Made by a program: the position numbers and the translations under genes. The notes beneath the pieces were generated by a model. That model worked only from the letters and a program-made list of their open reading frames with translations, was not told the origin of the DNA and did not search any database. Positions 8,594 to 17,072 of a stretch of 49,519 nucleotides of DNA are shown piece by piece; positions within the stretch are counted from its first letter, which is position 1; each line of letters begins with the position of its first letter. This DNA is from Clostridiales bacterium (GTDB lineage: Bacteria > Bacillota > Clostridia > Christensenellales > Aristaeellaceae): NCBI GenBank assembly GCA_015056155.1, contig SVGU01000010.1, positions 1-49,519 on the forward strand, given 5' to 3'.

Positions 8594-9499
8594 ATGCGGA
8601 TTCTGATCACAGGCGGCACGGTGTTCGTCAGCCGCGCGGCGGCGGAGTATTTCGCGGCGCGGGGGCATGAGGTGACGGTCCTGAACCGGGGCAGCCGCCG
8701 GCAGTCCGAAGGCGTGCGCCATCTCTGCCGCGACCGGCTGGAGCCGGGGCTGGACCTGCGGGGCGGGGGCTTCGACGCGGTGCTGGACGTGACGGCCTAC
8801 AACGCCCGGGACATCGACGCGCTGCTGGACGCGGTGGGCGATGTACCGCGCTGTGTGATGGTCTCCTCCTCCGCCGTGTACCCGGAGACGCTCCCGCAGC
8901 CCTTCCGGGAGGACATGCCCGTGGGACCAAACGTCCACTGGGGCGCCTACGGCACGGACAAGATCGCTGCGGAGCAGCATCTGCTGGCCCGCATGCCGGG
9001 GGCGTACATCCTGCGCCCGCCCTACCTGTACGGCCCGGGCAACGAGGTGCACCGGGAGGCCTTCGTCTTTGACTGCGCGGAGGCGGACCGGCCCTTCTTC
9101 CTGCCGGGAGAGGGGGAGATGCCCCTGCAGTTCTTCCATGTGCGGGATCTGTGCCGGCTGATGGAGCGTATCCTTGAACAGCCGCCGGAGGAGCACATCA
9201 TCAACACCGGCGATCCCCGGCCCGTGACCGTCCGGGAATGGGTGGAGCTGTGCTATGCGGCCGCCGGGAAAACGCTGCGCTTCGTCCGGGTGGATGCGTC
9301 CGTCCCGCAGCGGAGCTACTTCCCCTTCCTGAACTATGCCTACCATCTGGATACGGCGTGCCAGCAGCGGCTGCTGCCGGACGTGACGCCGCTGGCGCAG
9401 GGATTGCAGGAGGCGTATGCCTGGTACCGGGAGCACCGGGACCTGATCCGCCGCAAGCCCCTGATCGCCTACATCGACGAACATCTCGGAAAGGAATGA
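8594..9499 (+). CDS. NAD-dependent epimerase/dehydratase family (extended SDR)
   Basis: 301 residues with an N-terminal Rossmann motif MRILITGGTVFVSR, a serine-rich strand VMVSSSAVYPE, the catalytic pair YGTDK, and LRPPYLYGPGN plus FFHVRDLCRLM typical of extended SDRs acting on nucleotide sugars. The GGTxFVS form is the subgroup also annotated as NAD-dependent epimerase with CSP41-like features; the substrate is not readable. ATG follows GGGGAAGG. It is 22 bp after the previous gene and 6 bp before the next, so it is within the 5795-13682 operon. It is the only cytoplasmic small-molecule enzyme there apart from the beta-galactosidase. Confidence 0.88.
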   Translation: MRILITGGTVFVSRAAAEYFAARGHEVTVLNRGSRRQSEGVRHLCRDRLEPGLDLRGGGFDAVLDVTAYNARDIDALLDAVGDVPRCVMVSSSAVYPETLPQPFREDMPVGPNVHWGAYGTDKIAAEQHLLARMPGAYILRPPYLYGPGNEVHREAFVFDCAEADRPFFLPGEGEMPLQFFHVRDLCRLMERILEQPPEEHIINTGDPRPVTVREWVELCYAAAGKTLRFVRVDASVPQRSYFPFLNYAYHLDTACQQRLLPDVTPLAQGLQEAYAWYREHRDLIRRKPLIAYIDEHLGKE

Positions 9500-9505
9500 C
9501 ATGCC

Positions 9506-10597
9506 ATGCGCAAGCTGCTTCTCCTGCTGGTGATGGTGCTCCTGCTGCCCGTCGCCGCCTCGGCGGATGTGCTGGGGGTGGAGGTGCCTCAGGGCGCCAC
9601 GACCCTGGACCTGCGGAGCCTGAAGAACCCCGACGGCAAGATCAAGACCCTCATCAGCGATCTGGCGGCGTATCCGGAGATCACCACGGTCGATCTGACG
9701 GGCGTGAACCTTTCCACCCAGAACAAGGGCAAGCTCGTCGCCGCGCTGCCCCAGGTGCACTTCATCTGGACGGTGAAGCTGGGCAATGCCACCATCTCCA
9801 GCGAGGACACCGTGATGGATCTGGACACTCCCAAGGGCGAGGCCAAGCTTAGCGCCATCGCCGCTGCGCTGGACGCGCTGCCGGGCATCGAAAAGGTCAT
9901 CATGAACAAATACCGCCCCAGCCGGGACGGCATGGCCAATTACCTGCTGACGAAGTACCCGGAGGTGGAGTTCAGCTGGACGCTGGACTGGCTGGTCTGC
10001 AGCGGCCGCCGGGTGCGCCTGCGCTCGGACGCGACGGCCTTCTCCACCGCCAAGGGACGGCAGGATCCCCGCTACACCAGCAAGCAGATCTGGGAGTACC
10101 TGCAGTATTTCCCGGACCTGATCGCCATCGACGTGGGTCACAACAACGTCTCCGACCTCAGCTTCCTGACCAATTATCCCAAGCTGCGGCGGCTGATCTG
10201 CATCGACTCCAAGAAGCCGGTGACGGACCTGTCCCCGCTGGCGGAGCTGTACGAGCTGGAGTACATCGAGCTGTTCATGCAGGACATCACCGATATTTCC
10301 GCCCTGGCGAACCACACGAAGCTCCTGGACCTGAACCTGTGCCACAACAACATCACGGACCTGTCGCCGCTGTATTCCTGCACGAGCCTGCAGCGCCTGC
10401 ACATCTCCTACAACCCGAACCTGACGGACGAGGAGGTCGCAAAGCTCCAGGAGAAGCTGCCGGACTGCGTCATCGAAACGGAGTCCTACGAGTCCACCGG
10501 CGCGGGCTGGCGCGAGCACGACCGGTACTTCGTGCTGATCAAGTCCTTCGAGGACAACACCTACTACCCCTTCGAGGAATCTGCGCCGCTGGAGTGA
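9506..10597 (+). CDS. Secreted leucine-rich repeat protein
   Basis: 363 residues with a signal peptide (MRKLLLLLVMVLLLPVAASA). From about residue 200 there are internalin-like LRRs of about 22 residues: LIAIDVGHNNVSDLSFLTNY, LRRLICI...VTDLSPLAEL, LEYIELFMQDITDISALANH, LLDLNLCHNNITDLSPLYSC, LQRLHISYNPN. The N-terminal part (30-190) contains looser repeats (ITTVDLTGVNLS, FIWTVKLGN, FSWTLDWL). No sortase motif or other surface anchor was seen. LRRs bind proteins or glycans; the partner is unknown. It is translated 6 bp after the SDR stop. Confidence 0.85.
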   Translation: MRKLLLLLVMVLLLPVAASADVLGVEVPQGATTLDLRSLKNPDGKIKTLISDLAAYPEITTVDLTGVNLSTQNKGKLVAALPQVHFIWTVKLGNATISSEDTVMDLDTPKGEAKLSAIAAALDALPGIEKVIMNKYRPSRDGMANYLLTKYPEVEFSWTLDWLVCSGRRVRLRSDATAFSTAKGRQDPRYTSKQIWEYLQYFPDLIAIDVGHNNVSDLSFLTNYPKLRRLICIDSKKPVTDLSPLAELYELEYIELFMQDITDISALANHTKLLDLNLCHNNITDLSPLYSCTSLQRLHISYNPNLTDEEVAKLQEKLPDCVIETESYESTGAGWREHDRYFVLIKSFEDNTYYPFEESAPLE

Positions 10598-10661
10598 AAC
10601 GGCGGAGCATCCCCGTGGTAACGCCCGGATCCCCCACAGCAAATGAGAGGAGCTGCCCGAA

Positions 10662-13600
10662 ATGAGCACTGCCCGAGGAGAACACTTCACCGCTGCATGG
10701 CTGTCCGACCCGACGACCGTGGCGGTCAACACGCTGCCCCCCTGTTCCGACCATGACTTCTTTGCGACCCATCAGGAGGCGGAGGAGGGCGTTTCCTCCC
10801 TTGTGCGCCCGCTGGACGGCGTGTGGAAGGCGCATTTCGCCATGAACCCTGCCGGTGCACCGGATGCGCTGCTGACCGGCCCCTCCATGGACGCCGGGCT
10901 GAAGGAGATCACCGTGCCCTGCGAGTTCCAGCTGGTCAATCCCGACTGGGACGGCCCGCAGTACGTCAACAGCCAGTACCCGTGGGACGGCCATGAGGAG
11001 CTGGTGCCGCCGCAGGTCTCCGGGGAGTACAACCCCACCGTCACCTGCGTGAAGACCTTCACCCTGTCCCTGAAGGACATGCAGCACCGGATCGTGCTGC
11101 ACCTGGCGGGCGTGGAGGCGGCGGCGCTGGTGTACGTCAACGGCCATGAGGTCGGCTACACCGAGGACAGCTTCACCTCCCATGCCTTCAACATCATGCC
11201 CTTCGTGCGCGTGGGCGAGAACCGGCTGGTGCTGCGCATCTTCAAGCGCTGCAGCGGCTCCTGGCTGGAGGATCAGGACTTCTGGCGCTGGAGCGGCATC
11301 CACCGCAGCGTGAGCCTGCATCTGTGGCCGGAGAGCCATCTGGCCGACCTGCGCGTGCGCACGCCCCTGACGGACAACTATACCACCGCGCATCTGGAGA
11401 CCCTGCTGACCATCGCCGGTCAGTGCGGCGGCCAGGCCCGCGTGACCCTCGCCGGGCGGGACGGTACGGTGCTCTACGAGGAGACGAAGGCCATCGGCGG
11501 CCAGAGGCAGGTGGCGTTTGACAACGTCGTCTCCGGCGTGAAGCTCTGGTCTGCGGAGGAGCCGAACCTCTACGCCCTCACCGTGACGCTGACCAACGCT
11601 CTGGGCCGCGTGACCGAGGTCAGCCGGACGATGGTGGGCTTCCGCCAGTTCGAGATGATCAACAGGATCATGTGCCTCAACGGCAAGCGCATCGTCTTCC
11701 ACGGCGTGAACCGGCATGAGTTCGACTGCGACCATGGCCGCGCGGTGCCCTATGAGACGCTGCTGAAGGACATTCAGATCTGCAAGAGCCTGAACATCAA
11801 CGCCATCCGTACCAGCCACTACCCCAACTGCACGGCCTTCTACCGCCTGTGCGACGAGTACGGCCTGTACGTCATCGACGAAACGAACATCGAGACCCAC
11901 GGCACGTGGGCACCCATGCATGACTGGGTCGTGCCGGGGGACAAGCCGGAATGGCTCGATGCGGTCATCGCCCGCGGCCGCGGCATGCTCGAGCGGGACA
12001 AGAACCATGCCTGCGTGCTGATGTGGTCCTGCGGCAACGAAAGCTGGGGCGGCAGCGTCCTGTTCCAGCTGTCCGAGTATTTCCGCCAGAACGACCCCAC
12101 CCGCCTGGTGCATTACGAGAGCTGCGTCCACGACCCGCGCTACCGCCACACCTCCGATATGCTCAGCCACATGTACATGAAGGCGGCGGATATCGAGAAG
12201 TACCTCAAAAGTGATCCCCAGCGCCCCTTTATCAACTGCGAGTACATGCACGCCATGGGCAATTCCTGCGGCGGCATGAGCGAGTACACCGCGCTGGAGG
12301 ACAAGTACCCGATGTACCAGGGCGGCTTCATCTGGGACTATGTGGATCAGGGCCTGCGCGTGACCGCCCCCAACGGGGAGGAGCGCTTTGCCTACGGCGG
12401 CGACTTCGGCGACCGCCCGACGGACTGGCAGTTCATCGGCAACGGCATCGTCCTGGCTGATCGCACTCTCTCCGCCAAGGCGCAGGAGGTGCGCTACCTG
12501 TTCCGCGATGTGTTCCTGCGCCCGGGCAAGACCGGCGTGACCATCGTCAACCGCAAGCAGTTCGCGGCTCTGAAGGGCTATGCGCTGCGCTGGACGGTCG
12601 AGAATGACATGATGCCCGTCAAGGCCGGCGAGATCATCCTGCCGGAGATCGCCCCGGGCGAATCCAAGCACATCAACCTCCCCTACGGGAAGCTGCCCGC
12701 CGAGGGGCAGGTGGTGCTGACCTGCTATCTGGTGCTGCTGGAGCAGCAGGGGCTGCTGTCCGCCGGTACGGTGCTGAGCTACGGCCAGACTGTCTACGGC
12801 GAGATGGTCCGCGAGGAGAAGCCGGACTGCGCGCCCCGGCCTGTCCTGAGCGACAACAACGTCGGCGTGCGCGGCAAGGGTCTGGGGCTGATGTTCGAGC
12901 GCGGCAAGGGGCTGATCGCCTTCCGCGACAAGGCCGGCCGGGAGACCCTCCTTTGCCAGCCGCAGCTGAGCCTCTTCCGCGCGCCCACGGACAACGACTG
13001 CGGCAACGGCTACAACGTCCGCGAGGGCGTCTATCACCTCATCAGCCGCTACAACTGGCGGCATCATGCCCAGGTGGAGACCGCGGAGAGCCGCACGACC
13101 GTCACCTACCGCTACTCCACGCCCATGCTCAAGGACTTCGAGATGAGCGTGGTCTACACCATCCGCACGGATGACGCGCTGGACGTGACGGTCAACTGGC
13201 CGGGCGTTCCCGATCTGCCGGACATGCCTGCGCTGGGCCTGAGCTTCCAGCTGGATCCCCGGCTGGATACGGTCAACTACTACGGCTACGGCCCGGAGGA
13301 GAACTACAACGACCGCCGCGAGGGCGCTTACCTGGGCTGGCACAGCTACAAGGTGGCGCAGGGCATGAGCCCCTATCTGAACCCGCAGGAGAGCGGCAAC
13401 CGCGGCGGCGTACAGAGCCTGTCCGTCACCGACGACGAGCACCACGGCATCCTCGTGACCGGCGAGGCGCTGGAGGTCAGCGTGCAGCACTGGCTGCCCG
13501 AGCAGCTGGCGGCGGCGCGCCACCAGAGCGACCTGGTGGGCCCCACCCAGACCGTGCTGGACGTGGCCATGTTCCGCAAGGGCGTGGGCGGCGACGACAG

Positions 13601-13682
13601 CTGGGGTGCACCCACTCTGCCCAAGTACTGCTATCCCGCTGACAAGCCCTACTCCTTCACCTTTACCCTGAAGGCGCTGTAA
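10662..13682 (+). CDS. lacZ: Beta-galactosidase, glycoside hydrolase family 2
   Basis: 1006 residues, close to LacZ (about 1020). It shows the sugar-binding jelly-roll (GEYNPTVTCVKTF, SGSWLEDQDFWRWSGI), Ig-like domains, a TIM barrel with GVNRHEFDCDHGR, acid/base Glu about 460 in CGNES and nucleophile Glu about 527 in INCEYMHAMGNS, then a beta-sandwich and a C-terminal domain with FRAPTDNDCGN and YYGYGPEENYNDR. It hydrolyses terminal beta-galactosides; no signal peptide, so cytoplasmic. No lac permease or regulator is adjacent. It has GAGAGGAG before the ATG, lies 64 bp after the LRR gene, and is followed by a strong terminator, so it ends the operon. The symbol is given for family similarity, not for proven lactose use. 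Confidence 0.94.
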   Translation: MSTARGEHFTAAWLSDPTTVAVNTLPPCSDHDFFATHQEAEEGVSSLVRPLDGVWKAHFAMNPAGAPDALLTGPSMDAGLKEITVPCEFQLVNPDWDGPQYVNSQYPWDGHEELVPPQVSGEYNPTVTCVKTFTLSLKDMQHRIVLHLAGVEAAALVYVNGHEVGYTEDSFTSHAFNIMPFVRVGENRLVLRIFKRCSGSWLEDQDFWRWSGIHRSVSLHLWPESHLADLRVRTPLTDNYTTAHLETLLTIAGQCGGQARVTLAGRDGTVLYEETKAIGGQRQVAFDNVVSGVKLWSAEEPNLYALTVTLTNALGRVTEVSRTMVGFRQFEMINRIMCLNGKRIVFHGVNRHEFDCDHGRAVPYETLLKDIQICKSLNINAIRTSHYPNCTAFYRLCDEYGLYVIDETNIETHGTWAPMHDWVVPGDKPEWLDAVIARGRGMLERDKNHACVLMWSCGNESWGGSVLFQLSEYFRQNDPTRLVHYESCVHDPRYRHTSDMLSHMYMKAADIEKYLKSDPQRPFINCEYMHAMGNSCGGMSEYTALEDKYPMYQGGFIWDYVDQGLRVTAPNGEERFAYGGDFGDRPTDWQFIGNGIVLADRTLSAKAQEVRYLFRDVFLRPGKTGVTIVNRKQFAALKGYALRWTVENDMMPVKAGEIILPEIAPGESKHINLPYGKLPAEGQVVLTCYLVLLEQQGLLSAGTVLSYGQTVYGEMVREEKPDCAPRPVLSDNNVGVRGKGLGLMFERGKGLIAFRDKAGRETLLCQPQLSLFRAPTDNDCGNGYNVREGVYHLISRYNWRHHAQVETAESRTTVTYRYSTPMLKDFEMSVVYTIRTDDALDVTVNWPGVPDLPDMPALGLSFQLDPRLDTVNYYGYGPEENYNDRREGAYLGWHSYKVAQGMSPYLNPQESGNRGGVQSLSVTDDEHHGILVTGEALEVSVQHWLPEQLAAARHQSDLVGPTQTVLDVAMFRKGVGGDDSWGAPTLPKYCYPADKPYSFTFTLKAL

Positions 13683-13692
13683 TTGCATACGG

Positions 13693-13740
13693 AACACCCC
13701 CGGAGCCCTGCTGTTTTGGCGGATGCTCCGGGGGTGATTT
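13693..13740. terminator. Bidirectional terminator between lacZ and the 13745 gene
   Basis: Perfect 12-bp stem CACCCCCGGAGC (13695-13706) with GCTCCGGGGGTG (13725-13736), 18-nt loop, followed by ATTT. It lies between convergent genes and can serve both. Confidence 0.8.
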
Positions 13741-13744
13741 GCGT

Positions 13745-14272
13745 TTATTCAGCTTTGTCCGGGAGGCTGCCGACGTCCTCCGGTTCGACGTAGAAATCGC
13801 ATTCGTCCTGCAGGAAATGCAGGATGTCCCCGCGGGTCGCGGCGCGGTATACGGGCGACTCCGGCTGCCATGCGGCGGATGCGTCGTCGTAGACATCGAC
13901 GCTGACGAGGTAGCTGTCCCCGTCCTGCCGGATCAGCGCGCGGCGGTCGTCCACGCAGTCGGGCAGCACGCAGGCGCAGTCCGCCGGGTCGATCCCTTCG
14001 TGCAGGTGGGCGAGGAAGACCTGGCGGCGCTGTTCGGCAAGGCACTGCCTGCATCTGCCGGCGATGTAAAACGCGGCGATCAGGTCGACCGCGCCGGCGA
14101 AGAGGAACGCGCCGAAGATCTGCCAGTCCGTGCGGGTGAAGTCGCCGATGTCGCGCCCGTCCGTCAGGAAGACCGTCAGGCCGATCAGCGCGAAGAGCAT
14201 CGCGCACAGCACCGCGACCCAGAAAACATGCACCCAAAAGCTGCGGGGCGGCGGCGGATTCTGATGCGGCAA
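13745..14272 (-). CDS. Small two-helix membrane protein of unknown function
   Basis: 175 residues. Two hydrophobic helices near the N-terminus (WVHVFWVAVLCAMLFALIGL and IFGAFLFAGAVDLIAAFYIA) are followed by a soluble domain containing a Cys pair (CRQCLAEQRRQ) and further Cys (CACVLPDC). TTG at 14272 is preferred as start because a near-perfect GGAGGTGATC lies 4 nt upstream; the in-frame GTG at 14281 is inside that ribosome binding site. It is the last gene of a four-gene minus-strand group of envelope proteins (16419-13745), 41 bp after the previous one. I do not recognise the family. Confidence 0.75.
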   Translation of the reverse strand: MPHQNPPPPRSFWVHVFWVAVLCAMLFALIGLTVFLTDGRDIGDFTRTDWQIFGAFLFAGAVDLIAAFYIAGRCRQCLAEQRRQVFLAHLHEGIDPADCACVLPDCVDDRRALIRQDGDSYLVSVDVYDDASAAWQPESPVYRAATRGDILHFLQDECDFYVEPEDVGSLPDKAE

Positions 14273-14313
14273 GGGGATCACCTCCGGGACAATGATGGCT
14301 CTGTGGGCAACAT

Positions 14314-15351
14314 TTACCCGTTGGCCTCCTCCGGCCCCCAGACGCCCAGCACCGCGCCGTCCGAATCGCGGATGTACACGGCGTATTCATACCCGTCCGA
14401 GGGGGTGGCGAAGGCGTCGAAGTTCAGCTGCCAGCGGTGCATATCGGACTCCGCGTCGTAGCCGTAGATGAAGGGCTCGGCGGTCACGTCGGCGAGGGTC
14501 AGACCGGTCTCATCCATCAGCGCCTGCAGGGCAATGGCGAAGACCTCCTCGCGGGTCCGCGCGTCCTCCGGCCACTGGGAGAAGGCGTCGCCCTGCGTTC
14601 GGCGGTCGATGGCGTGCACCGCGACGTTCTCGCCGCCCAGGGTGATCTGGAAGGTCTCGTACGCGGCGGGAACGGGGGTCGTCATCGCCAGGCGCATCGC
14701 TTCGGTCGCGGTCTGCATTCCGGCGGGCAGGGGACAGTCCACCTCCGTGAAGGCCATCGTCTCCAGCGACATGGTGAAGGTGCACGGCGTTCCGTCCAGC
14801 AGGGCGGAGGCGGTCACGCGCACGTCGTAGCCATCGCCGTCCCACCGGACAGCCTGCCGCTCATAGCCGGTGACGGCTTCTGAGCCGTTCATGCGGGCGA
14901 AGTGGGTGATGTAGGACAGGATGGCCTCGTCCGTGCCCCTGGGGAGAGCGCCCTCGTAGAAGGCAATGGGGTCGTCCATGCAGCTGTAGCCCAGGAGGCG
15001 GCCCTTCGCGTCCAGCGTGAGGAGCACGGTGTCCTCCCCGTGGGTGAGGGTCGCCAGCCAGCTTTCGCCGTCCTGCATCATGAACAGGGACAGGTCGCCG
15101 GTCGTCGTTTTGTTTATGCCGCCGTGCAGGATGTCCGTCTCCGCCCAGGCGAGGGCTGCGGCAGCCACGTCGCCGGTGTGTTCGATGGCCGGGCGGGTGA
15201 AGCCCGCGTCCAGCCGGGCGGCGTCGGCTAGGGGGATGGATCGCATCTTCGTGATGTCCTCGATCCAGCGGCGGGAATCGTCCTCGCCGTGGGCGCACAG
15301 GGGCAGGGACAGGGCAAGCGCAAGGGACAACATACGGGTCATGGGTCGCAT
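14314..15351 (-). CDS. Secreted protein of unknown function
   Basis: 345 residues with a signal peptide (MRPMTRMLSLALALSLPLCAHG). The body is rich in short beta-strands with two parts: residues about 70-210 (LSLFMMQDGESWLATL, LLTLDAKGRLLGYS) and 215-345 (FQITLGGENVAVH, LQALMDETGLTLADV, YEYAVYIRDSDGAVLGVW). The second part resembles PepSY-like propeptide domains in layout, but this is only an impression. ATG 15351 follows GGAAGGAGCGA; an in-frame ATG 30 bases upstream has no good binding site. It lies 77 bp after the preceding membrane protein, within the same apparent operon. Confidence 0.75.
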   Translation of the reverse strand: MRPMTRMLSLALALSLPLCAHGEDDSRRWIEDITKMRSIPLADAARLDAGFTRPAIEHTGDVAAAALAWAETDILHGGINKTTTGDLSLFMMQDGESWLATLTHGEDTVLLTLDAKGRLLGYSCMDDPIAFYEGALPRGTDEAILSYITHFARMNGSEAVTGYERQAVRWDGDGYDVRVTASALLDGTPCTFTMSLETMAFTEVDCPLPAGMQTATEAMRLAMTTPVPAAYETFQITLGGENVAVHAIDRRTQGDAFSQWPEDARTREEVFAIALQALMDETGLTLADVTAEPFIYGYDAESDMHRWQLNFDAFATPSDGYEYAVYIRDSDGAVLGVWGPEEANG

Positions 15352-15428
15352 GGGGATCGCTCCTTCCGTTGTGGTTTTCACCTACACAACGGGCTGGAAG
15401 GGGATTTCCATTCCGGCGGGCGCAGTTG

Positions 15429-15974
15429 TTACATTTGTGAAGCCGGCGTGCGGCGGTATTGCCAGCGCCTCAGCAGGCTCCACGCGCCGTAGCCGCCCAT
15501 GAGGAAGAAGGGCAGGCCGATGAGCGGTCCGGCGGCATTCCTGCGGGCGATCTGTTCGGCGGTATCCGCATAAGTGATGACCTCCTGCCCGCCGATGTGC
15601 AGGGACAGGAGGGTGGCGCCGCCGGGTGGGACGAGCATGTCGCAGACCGTGCCCTCCGGAAGGGCGCTGAGGGCGGCGAGCAGCTCCTCCGTGGAGGCGG
15701 CGCGGCGGATGAACAGCGGGTCATGGTCGGAAAAGCAGAGCCGGATCGTGTTCAGCTTCCGGTTCCGGCTGCCGGTGCGGCGGCGGGTGACGCCCTGCGC
15801 CTCCTGAAGGGCGGCGGTCACCCGGACGGCCTCCTCCCGGGGGACGATCCGCTCCGGCAGGGCGAACATCGTCCCCAGGAACAGCCCGGCAAGCAGGATG
15901 ATCAGCGCCACGGCGGGCGGCGCGGTATGCCGCAGCTTCCTTTCTGCGGCGCGTCGGCGGGATTTGCGGCTCAT
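15429..15974 (-). CDS. Membrane protein of unknown function
   Basis: 181 residues. A basic N-terminus (MSRKSRRRAAERKLR) leads into one transmembrane helix (AVALIILLAGLFLGTMFALP); the middle is an extracytoplasmic soluble domain (LNTIRLCFSDHDPLFIRR, LHIGGQEVITYADTAEQIAR) and a second helix (LIGLPFFLMGGYGAWSLL) precedes a basic tail. This hairpin layout places both ends in the cytoplasm. ATG is preceded by AGAGGTGA. It is 16 bp after the 15991 gene, and probably co-transcribed with it. No family recognised. Confidence 0.75.
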   Translation of the reverse strand: MSRKSRRRAAERKLRHTAPPAVALIILLAGLFLGTMFALPERIVPREEAVRVTAALQEAQGVTRRRTGSRNRKLNTIRLCFSDHDPLFIRRAASTEELLAALSALPEGTVCDMLVPPGGATLLSLHIGGQEVITYADTAEQIARRNAAGPLIGLPFFLMGGYGAWSLLRRWQYRRTPASQM

Positions 15975-15990
15975 GCGTCACCTCTGGCGG

Positions 15991-16419
15991 TCAGGAAAGC
16001 TTCTCGATGGGGCAGGCGCAGTACCGCTTGACGACCGCGCGGAGCTCCTCGTCGCGGGAGAGGAAGATCGGCTTGTCCGGCGCGTCCGCGGCGTACACAT
16101 GCAGACCGTTGGCGTAGCGGAGGCTGTCCTGGTATTCGACGATGCGGACGATCTCGTCCCAGCGCAGCGTGCGGAGCTTCGCGGCGCTGCGGAAGGTGAT
16201 GCCCGATTCGTCGGCGATCAGCAGATGGCGGGACCACAGGAACGAGGTGAGGAGATACAGCACAGAGCAGATCCACCACAGCACGGTCAGCGGCGTCCAG
16301 CCGTCCTTGATGGTGCGCAGGACGGAGCCGGCGAGCCAGATCAGGCCGAGGGCGAGGTAGAACCAGATGTTGCGGGAGCCGTGTTCTTCGTAGCGTTCGC
16401 CGGGGATGACCTGCTTCAT
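15991..16419 (-). CDS. Small PH-like membrane protein
   Basis: 142 residues with two transmembrane helices (IWFYLALGLIWLAGSVL and VLWWICSVLYLLTSFLW) followed by a beta-rich domain (LLIADESGITFRSAAKLRTL, WDEIVRIVEYQDSLRYANGL) with the arrangement of bacterial PH-like domain proteins. Start ATG has AAGGAGG at good spacing. It is the first gene of the four-gene minus-strand envelope cluster; a promoter is at 16453-16481. Function unknown; the PH-like call is from helix-helix-sheet layout, not a strong motif. Confidence 0.75.
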   Translation of the reverse strand: MKQVIPGERYEEHGSRNIWFYLALGLIWLAGSVLRTIKDGWTPLTVLWWICSVLYLLTSFLWSRHLLIADESGITFRSAAKLRTLRWDEIVRIVEYQDSLRYANGLHVYAADAPDKPIFLSRDEELRAVVKRYCACPIEKLS

Positions 16420-16452
16420 GGGTAAACCTCCTTGGTCTTTCGGGATGCTTCA

Positions 16453-16481
16453 AGGGTAGCAGATGCGGCCGGGGCGGGCAA
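16453..16481 (-). promoter_or_regulatory. Possible promoter of the 16419-13745 cluster
   Basis: Minus-strand TTGCCC (16476-16481), 17-bp spacer, TACCCT (16453-16458) with an extended -10 TGC. The boxes are only partial matches. Confidence 0.4.
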
Positions 16482-16544
16482 GGGGAACCTGCCCAATACC
16501 GCGCTGCGGCGGCGCAAAGCAGCGTTCGCGCGTCCCAAAGCGCA

Positions 16545-17072
16545 TCACTTACCGAAGCCGTTGAAGCTGCAGCGGCTTTCCAGCGGCAGCTTCTTCGGGG
16601 GCTTCACGTCCTCCGCGCCCTTTCCCACGGGCAGGAAGCACACCAGCTGGTATTCCTCCGGCACGCCGAGGATGCGGGCCATCTGGTCGCCGATGCGGTC
16701 CGTATCGGTCACGTGGCCTTCGATCCAGCAGCTCTCGTAGCCCAGGTCGGCGATGGCCAGCAGCATGTTCTCGATCGCCGCGGCGTAGTCCTGCACGTAG
16801 AAGGTGCGGTCGCGGTAGGCGATGACGGGCCGGGTCAGCACGCAGATCATCGCCGGGGCGGTCTCGCCGATGGGCGGCTGGATGACGGCGTGGAGCGCCT
16901 GGAGCAGCGCCGGGTCGTCCACGGCGATGAGGCTGGTGGTCTGCTTGTTGCAGCCGGAGGGCGCGCGCAGGCCGGCCTCCATGATCTGCGTCAGATGCTC
17001 GCGGGGGACGGGGGCGCTCAGGTACTTGCCGCGGTAGCTGCGGCGGGCGGCGATGGCGTCAAGCGTGTTCAT
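16545..17072 (-). CDS. Nitroreductase-family FMN protein
   Basis: 175 residues, typical short nitroreductase. The N-terminal ARRSYRGKYLS (FMN phosphate-binding Arg pair region) and LRAPSGCNKQT, then QDYAAAIENMLLAIADLGYESCW (given here only as motif region 95-117) and a C-terminal LVCFLPVGKG follow the family. It would reduce quinones, nitro compounds or flavins using NAD(P)H; substrate not readable. The ATG lies 14 bp inside the end of the glycosyltransferase gene, so translation is probably coupled. Confidence 0.88.
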   Translation of the reverse strand: MNTLDAIAARRSYRGKYLSAPVPREHLTQIMEAGLRAPSGCNKQTTSLIAVDDPALLQALHAVIQPPIGETAPAMICVLTRPVIAYRDRTFYVQDYAAAIENMLLAIADLGYESCWIEGHVTDTDRIGDQMARILGVPEEYQLVCFLPVGKGAEDVKPPKKLPLESRCSFNGFGK

